From: Spirosoma fluviale
GTDB taxonomy: Bacteria > Bacteroidota > Bacteroidia > Cytophagales > Spirosomataceae
Assembly: GCF_900230225.1 (NCBI RefSeq)
Contig: NZ_OCNH01000001.1
Location: forward strand, 1,674,001 to 1,738,000
Direction: 5' to 3'
DNA length: 64,000 nucleotides
Shown here: in pieces, positions 33,089-42,641 of the stretch
Layout: each line of letters opens with the position of its first letter
Position numbering within the stretch: the first letter of the stretch is position 1
The notes under the pieces: generated by a model
Seen by the model: only the letters and a program-made list of their open reading frames with translations
Database searches by the model: none
What the model was told of the DNA's origin: nothing
Translations under genes and position numbers: made by a program

Positions 33089-34069
33089 CTATAATTTGCC
33101 AGGTAATAAGTTGACCTCTACGCGCTGGCCCACTTGGCTTTTGAAGCCTTGGATTGGGGAATAGCTCTGCGTTTGTTTGCCATAATAGCCCGTTCCATCG
33201 TACGGGCGGAGGTTTGGGTCTTCTTTGCAGGTATCGGTACAGGTGCCGCCGTGGGCGTCGCCACAGGATTCGCACAGGGTAACGTGGTTATTGCAAACGG
33301 GGCTGGCGCAGTTGATCATCCGGCTTGTGGGTGTGCCACAACGGTAGCATACCGATACTGTAACCGGATTTATATGATTGACGGGCACCGTAACGCGGTT
33401 ATCGAATACGTAACACTCGCCGTCAAAATCTTTGCCCCCCGTTTCCAGACCGTAGCGGATAATACCGCCGTGAAGCTGGTAAACATTTTCGAAGCCTTGT
33501 GATAAAAGGTAGGCAGATGCTTTTTCGCATTTAATGCCGCCTGTGCAATAGGTAATTATTTTTTTATCCCGAAGGTGATCGAGTTCATGAACATGGTCGG
33601 GTAGTTCGCGCAGGTTTTCCATGTCGAACGTGATGGCCCCTTTAAATTTACCGACTTCGTGCTCATAATTGGACCTCATATCGACCAGCACCACATCCGG
33701 GTCGTTTTTCAACCGGCGGAAATCCTCTGGTTCCAGGTGAATACCGGTTTGCCGCAACGGATCGACCGGTAAATCAGAGTGGACAATTTCGGGTTTTACC
33801 CGCACGTGCAGTTTCTGAAACGTGTGGCCATCGCTTTCATCAACTTTAAAGGAAATACCGGCAAAGCGCGGATCGGCTTTGAGGGTTTCCATATAGGCTT
33901 CACAATCGGCCGTGAGTCCGGATACGGTTCCGTTCAATCCTTCGGGAGCCACAATAATTCGCCCCAGAAGATTCAGGCGGAGGCACAGCAAATGATGCTC
34001 TTCCCGATAGTGCTCAGGGTTTTCGATGGGCGAATAGATATAGTACAGGAGAACGCGGTACGGTTTCAT
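33089..34069 (-). CDS. trhO: tRNA uridine(34) hydroxylase TrhO (rhodanese family)
   Basis: The 326 residues fit TrhO (YceA): an N-terminal ferredoxin-like domain (VLLYYIYSPIENPEHYREEH, GRIIVAPEGLNGTVSG), a rhodanese domain (VVLVDMRSNYEHEVGKFKGA) with catalytic Cys175 in YCTGGIKCEKASAYL, and a C-terminal Cys-rich zinc-binding tail (CYRCGTPTSRMINC, CNNHVTLCESCGDAHGGTC). In E. coli TrhO makes 5-hydroxyuridine at tRNA position 34 using oxygen. Length and all motifs are normal. It is a single leftward gene ending before a long hairpin. Confident. Confidence 0.93.
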   Translation of the reverse strand: MKPYRVLLYYIYSPIENPEHYREEHHLLCLRLNLLGRIIVAPEGLNGTVSGLTADCEAYMETLKADPRFAGISFKVDESDGHTFQKLHVRVKPEIVHSDLPVDPLRQTGIHLEPEDFRRLKNDPDVVLVDMRSNYEHEVGKFKGAITFDMENLRELPDHVHELDHLRDKKIITYCTGGIKCEKASAYLLSQGFENVYQLHGGIIRYGLETGGKDFDGECYVFDNRVTVPVNHINPVTVSVCYRCGTPTSRMINCASPVCNNHVTLCESCGDAHGGTCTDTCKEDPNLRPYDGTGYYGKQTQSYSPIQGFKSQVGQRVEVNLLPGKL

Positions 34070-34251
34070 AGCTACAGCAAAGAGTCTGACAACGGGGTAA
34101 AAAACTTACCTTAATCCGACAGGTTCGTCGGGAAATTCAGTCAGTGAAAAACGTCTGATTTTTATTTATATGTACAAAATTAAACCCAATTTGCTAAAGT
34201 TGGTTCCTTAAGGTGGAGCTCCTTCCACGGTTCACGCTTTACTAGCTTCGT

Positions 34252-34944
34252 ATGCATATTGCCATTACAGGAAACATTGGGGCGGGTAAAACGACCCTTG
34301 CCGAACAACTAGCTGCTTATTATGGGTGGGAAGTATTGTACGAAGCGGTAGAAGGAAATCCCTATCTGGCTGATTTCTACAGCAATATGCCGCGCTGGTC
34401 GTTCAATCTTCAGATTTATTTCCTGAATAGTCGGTTTCTTCAGGTGAAACGGATTATTGACATTCAGGCTGCCAATCAACACCAAACCTTCCAAAGCGGG
34501 TCTGGAGGGTTTAGCCTAACCCAGTCTGGTTCGGGCAGTCGGCATACTGTAGTGCAGGATCGAACCATTTACGAGGATGCCGCTATTTTTGCGCGGAACC
34601 TGTACGTAAGTGGCGACATGAGTGAGCGGGATTACAATACCTACAGCCAACTCTTTGCCAACATGATGAGTCTCGTTCGTCCCCCCGATCTGATGATCTA
34701 TTTACGCGCCAGTTTGCCTAAACTCCGCGAACAGATTAAAAAACGAGGGCGGTTGTTCGAGCAGTCTATCAGTAACGAATACCTGGGCAACCTGAATCAA
34801 CTCTACGAGGAGTTTATTACATCGTATAAGTTAGGGCCCTTATTGATTCTTGACGTAGATACGCTGGATTATGCAAAGCACCCGACTGATTTTGAGTACG
34901 TTGTTGAGCAGATAAACAGCCGGTTCGAAGGGAAGCCTGCTTAA
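34252..34944 (+). CDS. deoxynucleoside kinase with Ser/Gly-rich insertion
   Basis: The 230-residue protein is a dNK/dGK-type salvage kinase: P-loop GNIGAGKT (7 to 14), the substrate-side EAVEGNPYLADFY, RWSFNLQIYFLNSRF, and the catalytic DRTIYEDA from Asp103. It phosphorylates deoxyadenosine, deoxyguanosine or related nucleosides in the cytoplasm. Odd is residues about 73 to 97, a Gln/Ser/Gly-rich run (HQTFQSGSGGFSLTQSGSGS) inserted just before the DRTIYED strand, where most relatives have only a short turn. The lid region (REQIKKRGRLFEQSI) is normal. It is followed by a hairpin terminator. Confidence 0.9.
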   Translation: MHIAITGNIGAGKTTLAEQLAAYYGWEVLYEAVEGNPYLADFYSNMPRWSFNLQIYFLNSRFLQVKRIIDIQAANQHQTFQSGSGGFSLTQSGSGSRHTVVQDRTIYEDAAIFARNLYVSGDMSERDYNTYSQLFANMMSLVRPPDLMIYLRASLPKLREQIKKRGRLFEQSISNEYLGNLNQLYEEFITSYKLGPLLILDVDTLDYAKHPTDFEYVVEQINSRFEGKPA

Positions 34945-35017
34945 GTACATGACTAAAAGCAGCCAGAATTTCACTCATAACGACTATTGATGCTGAGATA
35001 GGCGGCTTATTCATAAA

Positions 35018-35051
35018 GACAGGCCGCTTCTCGGTAAGAACGCGGCCTGTC
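35018..35051 (+). terminator. hairpin terminator after deoxynucleoside kinase
   Basis: GACAGGCCGC (35018 to 35027) pairs exactly with GCGGCCTGTC (35042 to 35051) around a 14-base loop. No long T-run follows, so it may be a weak or factor-assisted terminator for the kinase gene and the convergent MFS gene. Confidence 0.5.
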
Positions 35052-35207
35052 GGGTGTGGAAAGCGGAAAGAATAGTATATACGAATAGTAGAGTAATTTT
35101 GGATTGCTCCAGACAAACTTTCAGGGATACCCATTTGCTGAGTTGGGGTTATTGATCGAGCAATGAATTTTTGTTGGCAGGATTGTAGGTGAGTGGTCAG
35201 GCAACCC

Positions 35208-36389
35208 TTATTGAGCGTAAAGACGCATGGCCCGCATTCCCAGCAAGGGCCCGGGAATCAGTATGTAAAAAATCCAGCCGGATAGCCCTATCGTACCGAT
35301 CAGCCACGCCATGAGTTGAATGGATAGCACTGTCAGTAAGAAGCCAAAGCAGGTAACAAGGGTTAGAACACTGCCTCGATTATCGACAAAGGCATTACTG
35401 GCTACCAGCGTTGAAAATTGGGGAGAGTCACCGGCGGCAGCGGCTCCCCAGAGTAGAAGGAAGAACCCGAAAAGATAGGGCGGCAGTGCCAGCAGTAAGG
35501 GCATAAGTAGAATACAAAGCCCCGAGGTAAGTAATAAGTACCGGGCTACCCGGCCACTACCGATCCGTAAAGCCAGGTACCCTCCGCCTACACATCCGGC
35601 GGCTCCGGCAGCAATGGCAGCAAAGGCCCAAAGTGAAATCGACGTGATGATTGTCGGGTGTTGTTGAGCGTAGTACATCAATAATGTTGGCAGAAAAGCC
35701 CAAAAGGTATAGAGTTCCCACATATGGCCAAAGTACCCCAGCATGGCTGGACGAAAGGCTGAGGGCTTCCACACCGCCAGAAGTGCCTGAATACGAAAGA
35801 GACTGCCCGTATTTTTTGTAGCTGTCGACGGTACCGCCAGAGCGAGCAGCACACCACCGCTTATAGCCAGTAAACAGACCGCTATCATCAACGTACGATA
35901 GGGTAGGTTGCCGCCCAGCCACCGGATCAGGTGCGGAAAAGCAGTACCCAATACCAGCGCCCCAACCAGAAACCCCATTGCCTTCCCTAATTCGGCTTTA
36001 AACCGATCGGCGGCAATCTTCATGCCTACCGGATAAACGCCTGCCAGAAAGAAACCCGTTATGAACCGACTCCCTAAAACGGTTTCCGCTTTCAGGGGTA
36101 GCAGGAGCCAGATCAGGTTAACCATAGCTGCCGCCGTTACCGATACCAGAAACACATGAGTTGACCGGAAACGGTCAGGTATGGCTAAAACGGCATACGT
36201 GAGCGTACCGATGATGAAGCCAATCTGTACCGACGAGGTGATCCAGCCCGTCAGACTGGTCGTTTTGAGCAGTGTTTGTAATTCGGGCAGGATTGCATTT
36301 CCCGCAAACCAGAGTGAAGTACCCGCGAATTGAGCAATGACAATAACCAGCAGTTGACCTCTGGTACCGGAAGAAGCAAGCATTGCCAA
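35208..36389 (-). CDS. MFS transporter
   Basis: A major-facilitator protein of 393 residues with about 12 membrane helices in two halves. The first helix (LLVIVIAQFAGTSLWFAGNAILPEL) is followed by the loop LTYAVLAIPDRFRSTHVFLVS and, between helices 4 and 5, GFFLAGVYPVGMKIAADRF, typical of the family. There is no periplasmic extra domain. The substrate is not predictable; relatives act as drug, sugar or nitrate transporters. Start codon ATG 36389; ATG 36383 is equally possible. It is single and convergent with the kinase. Confidence 0.82.
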   Translation of the reverse strand: MAMLASSGTRGQLLVIVIAQFAGTSLWFAGNAILPELQTLLKTTSLTGWITSSVQIGFIIGTLTYAVLAIPDRFRSTHVFLVSVTAAAMVNLIWLLLPLKAETVLGSRFITGFFLAGVYPVGMKIAADRFKAELGKAMGFLVGALVLGTAFPHLIRWLGGNLPYRTLMIAVCLLAISGGVLLALAVPSTATKNTGSLFRIQALLAVWKPSAFRPAMLGYFGHMWELYTFWAFLPTLLMYYAQQHPTIITSISLWAFAAIAAGAAGCVGGGYLALRIGSGRVARYLLLTSGLCILLMPLLLALPPYLFGFFLLLWGAAAAGDSPQFSTLVASNAFVDNRGSVLTLVTCFGFLLTVLSIQLMAWLIGTIGLSGWIFYILIPGPLLGMRAMRLYAQ

Positions 36390-36616
36390 AGATAGACATT
36401 GGTCGATAACAAGCGGCTACATAGGAGTAAGGCGCTGGTTGGTAAAGTTTTCAGCTCAATGTATATCGTACGCGGCTTGGGTGACATTTTTGACTCAACT
36501 TCATCTAATGTACAACTGCCCACCTAAAGTCAAATCATGAAAAGTTTAGTGGCTAACATGACCGTTGTTAACACCCTCAGTCAAATAGGCATTATTTACA
36601 AGATTATATATAACAT

Positions 36617-37135
36617 ATGAGACGAGTTTTATGTGTGCAGCGTGCCTACTTGGTAGGATTACTGCTAACCTTGATTTTCCCTCCTGCGCAAGCGCAGTCT
36701 ATTCCGTTTGAAGGAGCTAACGTTATTTTGATTACAACCGATCTGGCCGATAAGGAGGCTTATCTGGTTGCTGGACGCGTGTTAACGGAGCAGGGTATAC
36801 TATTTTCAGCAGGTGATGATTGTTTGCTGATTACACTACCGGTCAATACTGGGGAGTCAGGTAAGAAGACCGAGTTTGTGGGTCAGTTAGTGGTCAATGC
36901 CGGTCTTGTCAAGTTAACCGGTACTATGCAATCACCCAATGAGTCGGTTTCTAACCAGCCGATCAAAGTGACACCTTTATCAATTGGTTACGCCAAAGAC
37001 AAACGTAAGCCATTGCTTGCACAAGAGGGGTTCTTATACCTTAACGAAATTGCCAAGAAACTTCGTCGACCTTTACACGGCATCATCAGTTACAAAATGC
37101 AAGTGCTGTCCACGGAGGAGACAACAGGTAATTAG
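36617..37135 (+). CDS. secreted hypothetical protein upstream of polysaccharide cluster
   Basis: The 172 residues begin with a basic leader and hydrophobic core (MRRVLCVQRAYLVGLLLTL) and a cleavage site after AQAQ, so the protein is exported. The mature part is beta-rich (NVILITTDLADKEAYLVAGRVLTEQG, LLITLPVNTG) with Lys/Ser-rich loops and a short C-terminal helix (FLYLNEIAKKLRRPL). I recognise no domain. It stands alone, 920 bases before the polysaccharide export operon, and may belong to it or to the chromosome before it. Confidence 0.6.
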   Translation: MRRVLCVQRAYLVGLLLTLIFPPAQAQSIPFEGANVILITTDLADKEAYLVAGRVLTEQGILFSAGDDCLLITLPVNTGESGKKTEFVGQLVVNAGLVKLTGTMQSPNESVSNQPIKVTPLSIGYAKDKRKPLLAQEGFLYLNEIAKKLRRPLHGIISYKMQVLSTEETTGN

Positions 37136-37228
37136 CCACTCGTAAAGATTATATGAGGGCTACAATCTTAAAAGAGCAAACTCAAAGGAGTAGCTGTCTC
37201 AGAAGACCAACGCAACTGAGGCAATTAT

Positions 37229-37270
37229 CGAACCCGGGAAAGAGAGTACCAACTCAACTTTCCGGGTTCG
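37229..37270 (+). terminator. hairpin after secreted protein gene
   Basis: CGAACCCGGGAAAG (37229 to 37242) and CTTTCCGGGTTCG (37258 to 37270) form a stem with one bulged G. Outer GCAAC (37212) and GTTGC (37270) bases can extend the stem. No T-run follows, so termination efficiency is uncertain. Confidence 0.4.
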
Positions 37271-37788
37271 TTGCGTTAGAAGCCTACGATGACATTTCTG
37301 ATATTTAGCGAGCCTTACCACTTCGGTGCCCCGCGTTTTAATGGCGTGGTCAACTAAAAACATAGCCATTTTGATTAGTTAATTTATTTAACGGACCAAA
37401 ATCATCCAATTTAGATAGATTATAAATGAAAATTTAGACTATAGGTAGAGAACAAAAAACAGATTTTCAATGAATTAACTGTTGATTGACACATAGAATC
37501 AATTGTTCACTATTTGCGATTTGTTTCTTCAGATATTCTTTTTTATGTGTTACTATAACTTAACAAGTTTTCTACATAAAGCACTTGAGTGTTAATTAAT
37601 ATTTCTAATAAAGTATATCGTAAACATGTAATTGACTTTTATTGTAATAAACACATGATCAAAATTTGTATAATAATATGTACCTAAATAATGTGATCTA
37701 GTTTTGTTATATATTTCGACCGCTTTTAAGAAGCAAAGGTCACTATGCAATGAATCGAGCAGGAATTGGTAACTAATTAATAAGCCGA

Positions 37789-37821
37789 TTTGTGATCATT
37801 ATTTTCATAATAGTATAGTTG
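37789..37821 (+). promoter_or_regulatory. candidate promoter for the polysaccharide export operon
   Basis: TTTG at 37789 to 37792 and TATAGTTG at 37814 to 37821 match the Bacteroidota -33 and -7 boxes (one mismatch in TAnnTTTG) with the expected 21-base spacing. The transcript would have a leader of about 230 bases before the wza-like ATG at 38059. Motif evidence only. Confidence 0.35.
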
Positions 37822-38058
37822 TATCCTCCTTTACCCCGTTTTTCAAGTCAGGGAAGGATATGGTAACTGTTTCTTTTTAAGACACATCATATACTACCAA
37901 ACCAAGTACGAAATGTCATTGAATGTGACTGACCGGGCGAAGCTGTAGACAATAGGTGCTGTTCTTTTAGACTGTTTTCTATGAGTCCCGTTAAATTTAC
38001 CAATTTGGTAGTAACCAAAAGTGCATTATTAAGTCACAAGGGCGCTTAAGCTATCAAA

Positions 38059-38883
38059 ATGTACAAAACTCTACGTGTATTCGGGCGCCTGACTGTCGTG
38101 CTGGTCTTTAGTGCTCAACTCCTATCCTGTGTAAGTACCAAGCCGCCTAAATTAGAATACTTCCAAAGCGATAACCCGCAGTTTCCGGCCCTGATCGAAA
38201 CGGTTGTGCCTCAGGTATCTTATATCAAGAAAGGGGATATTCTGGGTATCATTGTCAGCACGCTCAATAAAGAGTCGAACGAAATCCTGAACTTCTCGAA
38301 CGTGAATACCTTACCTGTCTCGGCATTTTCAGGAGCAGGTGTGGGCGGAGGGAGCCAGCCATTGGGCTTTCCGGTAGACTCGTCCGGTAGTGTGTTCATG
38401 CCCATTATTGGTAAGCAGCGTGTGGCGGGCCTCACGCTGGAGATGGCTGAGTCTAAAATCAAGACCGTCCTGGAGCAGACACTGAAAGAGCCTTCCGTCA
38501 ACATCCGGTTCATGAACCACAAGTTTTCGATGCTGGGCGAAGTAAATCAGGTTGGCACTTTTAATCTGCTCGACGATCAGACAACCATTCTGGATGCGCT
38601 GGCTGCCTGCGGAGACCTTACCCTCTATGGTAAACGGGATAGCGTTACCGTCATACGCATTAACAATGGCATGCGTGAGATCGGGCGGGTCAACCTGCGG
38701 AGCCGGGAGGTCTTTAAATCGCCTTATTTCTACCTCCAGAACGGAGACATCGTCTACGTAGAGCCTACGAAAGATAAAGAGATTCCTTTCCGGCAGTTAA
38801 ACCCAAATCTGCAGCGAATCCCTGTTTACCTGGGCTTATTTACATCAGTAATTTCGTTGATTGCCTTATTCTCAAGGCTTTAA
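38059..38883 (+). CDS. wza: Wza-like polysaccharide export outer-membrane lipoprotein
   Basis: A 274-residue protein beginning with a lipoprotein signal: basic start, hydrophobic VVLVFSAQLLSC, and lipidation Cys24. A Poly_export domain follows (VSYIKKGDILGIIVSTL, with the typical [YF]-x-[LI]-x-x-GD-x-[LI]) and one SLBB-like domain (FSMLGEVNQVGTFNLLDDQTTILDALAACGDLTLYGKRDSV). A C-terminal hydrophobic segment (IPVYLGLFTSVISLIALF) could be the membrane-spanning helix that forms the ring pore. It lies 15 bases before the Wzc-like gene and belongs with it. It forms the outer-membrane channel for polysaccharide export. Confident in role; shorter than E. coli Wza. Confidence 0.9.
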   Translation: MYKTLRVFGRLTVVLVFSAQLLSCVSTKPPKLEYFQSDNPQFPALIETVVPQVSYIKKGDILGIIVSTLNKESNEILNFSNVNTLPVSAFSGAGVGGGSQPLGFPVDSSGSVFMPIIGKQRVAGLTLEMAESKIKTVLEQTLKEPSVNIRFMNHKFSMLGEVNQVGTFNLLDDQTTILDALAACGDLTLYGKRDSVTVIRINNGMREIGRVNLRSREVFKSPYFYLQNGDIVYVEPTKDKEIPFRQLNPNLQRIPVYLGLFTSVISLIALFSRL

Positions 38884-38898
38884 GAGTTCAGCATCCGA

Positions 38899-41271
38899 AT
38901 GACCACAAGTGACAGTTTTTTTGCAGACGATCAGGAAGATGACTTCGATCTGCTCGCCTATATTTTCAAGTATTTACGGTACTGGTATTGGTTTGTGCTT
39001 ACCATTGGTATTAGCCTCGCCGGCGCTTATGTGTATTTAAAACGCTACACCCCCATTTATCAGGTCTACGCAACCCTACTCATCCGGGATGAAAAAGCCG
39101 TAAAAAAAGGGGATGACATCGTCGAAGAGTTTTCGGTAGGAGCCAGTAAGCAACTGGAGAATGAAATCGCCGTACTGAAATCGAGGGCGTTATTGGGTAA
39201 GGTGATCGACGCCTTGAACCTATCGGTAACGTACTGGACCGAGGCTCGCAGCCGGGATGTTGAAATCTATACCGCCAGCCCCGTAAAAATCAATGCCACC
39301 AACATCACCGGCCTGGGCTATAGCCAGCCGCTTTTCATTCAGCCGGGAACCGGAGATCGGTTCCAGGTACTGGACCAGGAAAAAGTGGTGTTAGGCACAT
39401 TCAGATATAGTGAGCCGGTGCAATGCAAGTATGGCAAGTTCCGGGTATTTCGACGCGATTCGATAGCTATGACCGACGCAGCACCCATCAAAATTCGGTT
39501 TCATGATCGCGATGCGCTAATTGGGGAGTTGATTAGTAGTCTGGCTATCTCCCCGGTAAATCCAAAAAGCTCGTTACTATCGATCAGTCTGGAAAACGCG
39601 CTGACCAACAAAGGGAAAGATATTCTCTCCAAACTGCTGGATGAGTACGCCTTCACGTCCCTGGATGACAAAAACCGCGAGGCAACCAGCACACTCAGGT
39701 TCATTGAAGAACGCCTGAAGTTAATAACTGCTGAGCTGGGCAACGTGGAGCTGGACGTGGAGCAGTACCGGCGGGATAAGGGCGTTATGGATATCAGTTC
39801 AGAAGCCAATCTCTTTCTGCAGAAAGTAGAGCAGAACGACGCCAAAATCAATGAAGTCGACCTTCAGCTAAAGATTCTGGAAGGGGTTGAACGGTACATC
39901 GACGGGGCGCAGATCAGTGTGGTGGCCCCCTCAACATTAATGGTAAATGATCCTGTATTGAACTCGTACATCGCTCAGCTGTCCGAGCTGGAAGTAGAGC
40001 GCAGTAAACTGGCCCAGAGTGTGCAGCCGGGTAATACGTATCTGGAAACCGTTAATTCTCAGATGCGTAATGTGAAGCAGGCGATCAAAGAAAACCTGAC
40101 GAACCAGAAGAATAACCTGCTCCTCACTAAAAACAGCATTCAGTCCCTCAATAATCGCCTGGATGGGTCCATCTCGGCCGTACCTAAAAAAGAGCGGGAA
40201 TACATCGAAATAAAGCGGCAGGCAGGTATTAAAGAGAATCTTTACCTGATGCTGTTGAAAAAGCGCGAGGAAACGGCGCTTTCCTATGCCTCCACCATTA
40301 CGGATAGTCGGGTGGTGGATGTGCCCTTTGCCAGTGGAGGAGCTATTCGGCCAGACCGGCAGAATATTTACATGACCTCTCTATTGCTGGGTCTGATCAT
40401 CCCCTTTTCCATAATCTTTCTCAAAGAGCTACTGACCTTAACCGTTCAATCGAAGAAGGAAATTGAAAGCAAAACGGGTTTAAAAGTATTTGGCGAAGTG
40501 GGTGTAAAACCCAAAAAGGATAAAAGTGAACTGATCGATGTAGACAGCAAAAGCTTTGTGGGTGAGCAGATTAAAATGATCCGCTCTAACATGCAATATT
40601 TGTTTCTGGAGGAGCAGGAAGCAAAAGCCCGCGTCATTTTGCTGACCTCCTCGACCAGTGGGGAAGGTAAAACGTTTGTTACCCTAAACATTGCGGCATC
40701 GCTGGCTTTACTTGATAAACGGGTGCTGATTCTGGGGTTGGACATGCGAAAGCCCAAGATCAATCAGACCATGAATGTGAGTAATAAGGTCGGTCTTTCC
40801 AATTACCTCATTGGTCGGGTAAGAGCCGACGAGGTCATTCAGGAAACAGAAATTCCGCATGTTTTTCTGGCTCCGAGTGGTCCCATTCCACCCAACCCCT
40901 CCGAATTACTGGCCAATGGACGGATGAAGTTCTTTTTGAAAGAGGTAGAGAATTCATTTGACTTTATTCTGATCGATACCCCACCGCTTGGCCTGGTAAC
41001 CGATGCTACCCTGCTGGCTCCCTATGCCGATGTATGTTTCTACCTGATCCGGCACGAAAAAACGCCCCGGCTCTATTTGAAAAATATTGCCGAGTTGAAC
41101 AAACGGAAAGTGTTTGCCTCGTTGAATCTGATTTTCAACGGCGTCAATTATAAACACTCTGCCGACTATGGGTATGGCTACGGCTATGGGTACGGCTACG
41201 GACAAAAAGAGGGGTATGGCCAACCACCCGCAAAGAAAAGCTTTCGCGATCGGTTTCGTAAAGCCAGCTGA
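38899..41271 (+). CDS. wzc: Wzc-like polysaccharide co-polymerase/tyrosine autokinase
   Basis: This 790-residue inner-membrane protein has a Wzz-type N-terminal domain with membrane segments at about 30 to 48 and 490 to 512 and a long periplasmic coiled-coil between (RFIEERLKLITAELGNVELDVEQYRR). The cytoplasmic BY-kinase carries Walker A SGEGKT with Lys591, the Walker A' region LILGLDMRKP near 613, and LIDTPP near 693. The C-terminus is a Tyr cluster of repeated Tyr-Gly pairs (about 756 to 768), the expected autophosphorylation tail. It controls chain length and export together with the Wza-like protein. The Tyr-Gly run is encoded by a short tandem DNA repeat. Confidence 0.93.
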   Translation: MTTSDSFFADDQEDDFDLLAYIFKYLRYWYWFVLTIGISLAGAYVYLKRYTPIYQVYATLLIRDEKAVKKGDDIVEEFSVGASKQLENEIAVLKSRALLGKVIDALNLSVTYWTEARSRDVEIYTASPVKINATNITGLGYSQPLFIQPGTGDRFQVLDQEKVVLGTFRYSEPVQCKYGKFRVFRRDSIAMTDAAPIKIRFHDRDALIGELISSLAISPVNPKSSLLSISLENALTNKGKDILSKLLDEYAFTSLDDKNREATSTLRFIEERLKLITAELGNVELDVEQYRRDKGVMDISSEANLFLQKVEQNDAKINEVDLQLKILEGVERYIDGAQISVVAPSTLMVNDPVLNSYIAQLSELEVERSKLAQSVQPGNTYLETVNSQMRNVKQAIKENLTNQKNNLLLTKNSIQSLNNRLDGSISAVPKKEREYIEIKRQAGIKENLYLMLLKKREETALSYASTITDSRVVDVPFASGGAIRPDRQNIYMTSLLLGLIIPFSIIFLKELLTLTVQSKKEIESKTGLKVFGEVGVKPKKDKSELIDVDSKSFVGEQIKMIRSNMQYLFLEEQEAKARVILLTSSTSGEGKTFVTLNIAASLALLDKRVLILGLDMRKPKINQTMNVSNKVGLSNYLIGRVRADEVIQETEIPHVFLAPSGPIPPNPSELLANGRMKFFLKEVENSFDFILIDTPPLGLVTDATLLAPYADVCFYLIRHEKTPRLYLKNIAELNKRKVFASLNLIFNGVNYKHSADYGYGYGYGYGYGQKEGYGQPPAKKSFRDRFRKAS

Positions 41272-41312
41272 TCCTACCGGTATAACTGATCTCACTGTAT
41301 ACCATCTTCACC

Positions 41313-42584
41313 ATGCCTCCTCTGAAAGATATTCAAATTGGTGTAATAGGCCTCGGGTATGTTGGCCTTCCCTTAGCGGTCGAATTTGGGAAAAAATACG
41401 TGACCGTTGGCTTCGACGTCAACAAACAACGTATCCAGGAACTCGCCGAAGGGATCGATGGAACCCTTGAAATGTCGCCGGAAGATCTACGCTCGGCGAC
41501 GTTTCTCTCCCTGACGAGTTCTATTGACAGCCTGAGCGCCTGTACGGTATACATCATTACCGTGCCTACCCCCATCGATCTATTTAAAAAACCAGACCTG
41601 AGTTTTCTGATAAAGGCCTCCACGGCCGTTGGGAAACTATTAAAACAGGGGGACACGGTTATTTATGAATCGACGGTGTATCCGGGCTGTACCGAAGAGG
41701 ATTGCGTGCCGGTTCTGGAACGGTTCAGTAATCTGACCTATAATGAAGGGTTCTTCTGCGGCTACTCCCCCGAACGAATCAATCCGGGTGATAAAGAACG
41801 AACCCTGACAACCATAGTCAAGATCACTTCTGGCTCAACGCTGGAAACAGCGGCTTTCGTCGATCAGTTATACCGCTCCATCATTACGGCGGGTACGCAC
41901 CCCGCGCCTTCCATTAAGGTAGCCGAAGCGGCCAAAGCGATCGAGAATGCACAACGGGATATTAACATCTCGTTCGTCAATGAGCTGGCCCTGATGTTTG
42001 ACCGCATGGGTATCGATACCAATGAGGTACTCGATGCCGCCGGGACAAAATGGAATTTCCTCAAGTTCAAACCCGGACTGGTTGGCGGACACTGCATCGG
42101 TGTCGATCCTTATTATCTCGTACATAAGGCGCAGAGCTTGGGGTATTATCCCCAGGTGATCTCATCCGGTAGACTGGTGAACGATGGCATGGGCGTATTT
42201 GTTGCCAAAAAAGTGCTCAAGCGGCTCATTGCCAATGGCTTGCAGATTCAGTCCAGCAAAATCCTGATTTTAGGGTTTACCTTTAAAGAGAATTGCCCCG
42301 ACAGCCGAAATACGAAAGTGATTGATATCTACCACGAGCTGAACGATTTTGGTCTGGCCGTGGAGGTATACGATCCCTGGGCATCTGCTGACGATGTGCT
42401 CCATAATCACGGGCTTCACCTCAGCACTACCCTAACGGCGCATACGTACGATGCTATTATCATCGCGGTGGCTCACCATCAGTTCCTGACAATGGATATC
42501 AATTCACTAAAGAAAGAAAAGACCTCCATTGTGTTCGATATTAAGTCAATCTTTAAGAAGGACCTTGTTGATTTACGGCTGTAA
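41313..42584 (+). CDS. UDP-N-acetylhexosamine 6-dehydrogenase (WbpA/TviB type)
   Basis: The 423-residue enzyme starts with the NAD-binding GVIGLGYVGLPLAVEFGKK and has TVPTPID, YESTVYPGCTEE and the catalytic motif GGHCIGVDPYYL with Cys261. Sequence features (EGIDGTLEMS, FCGYSPERINPGDKERTLTTIVKITSG) fit the UDP-GlcNAc/UDP-GalNAc dehydrogenase branch rather than UDP-glucose dehydrogenase. It oxidises UDP-HexNAc twice to the uronic acid in the cytoplasm. Aminotransferase, acetyltransferase and oxidoreductase genes follow, so its product is probably processed to a diacetamido-uronic acid. Whether GlcNAc or GalNAc is used cannot be decided here. Confidence 0.9.
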   Translation: MPPLKDIQIGVIGLGYVGLPLAVEFGKKYVTVGFDVNKQRIQELAEGIDGTLEMSPEDLRSATFLSLTSSIDSLSACTVYIITVPTPIDLFKKPDLSFLIKASTAVGKLLKQGDTVIYESTVYPGCTEEDCVPVLERFSNLTYNEGFFCGYSPERINPGDKERTLTTIVKITSGSTLETAAFVDQLYRSIITAGTHPAPSIKVAEAAKAIENAQRDINISFVNELALMFDRMGIDTNEVLDAAGTKWNFLKFKPGLVGGHCIGVDPYYLVHKAQSLGYYPQVISSGRLVNDGMGVFVAKKVLKRLIANGLQIQSSKILILGFTFKENCPDSRNTKVIDIYHELNDFGLAVEVYDPWASADDVLHNHGLHLSTTLTAHTYDAIIIAVAHHQFLTMDINSLKKEKTSIVFDIKSIFKKDLVDLRL

Positions 42585-42641
42585 CGGTTTGTTGGTCTGC
42601 GCTACGTCTATTCTTTTTGACCGTATTCACACCCCGTTCGC

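Larger units (their letters stand above)
37136..38058. other. long non-coding region before the polysaccharide operon
   Basis: These 923 bases hold no convincing gene. The first part contains a strong hairpin (CGAACCCGGGAAAG at 37229 to 37242 with CTTTCCGGGTTCG at 37258 to 37270), a likely terminator for the preceding gene. From about 37360 the sequence is very AT-rich. The last 270 bases carry a candidate promoter at 37789 to 37821 and an untranslated leader. Such a length suggests complex regulation of the export genes. Confidence 0.5.
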
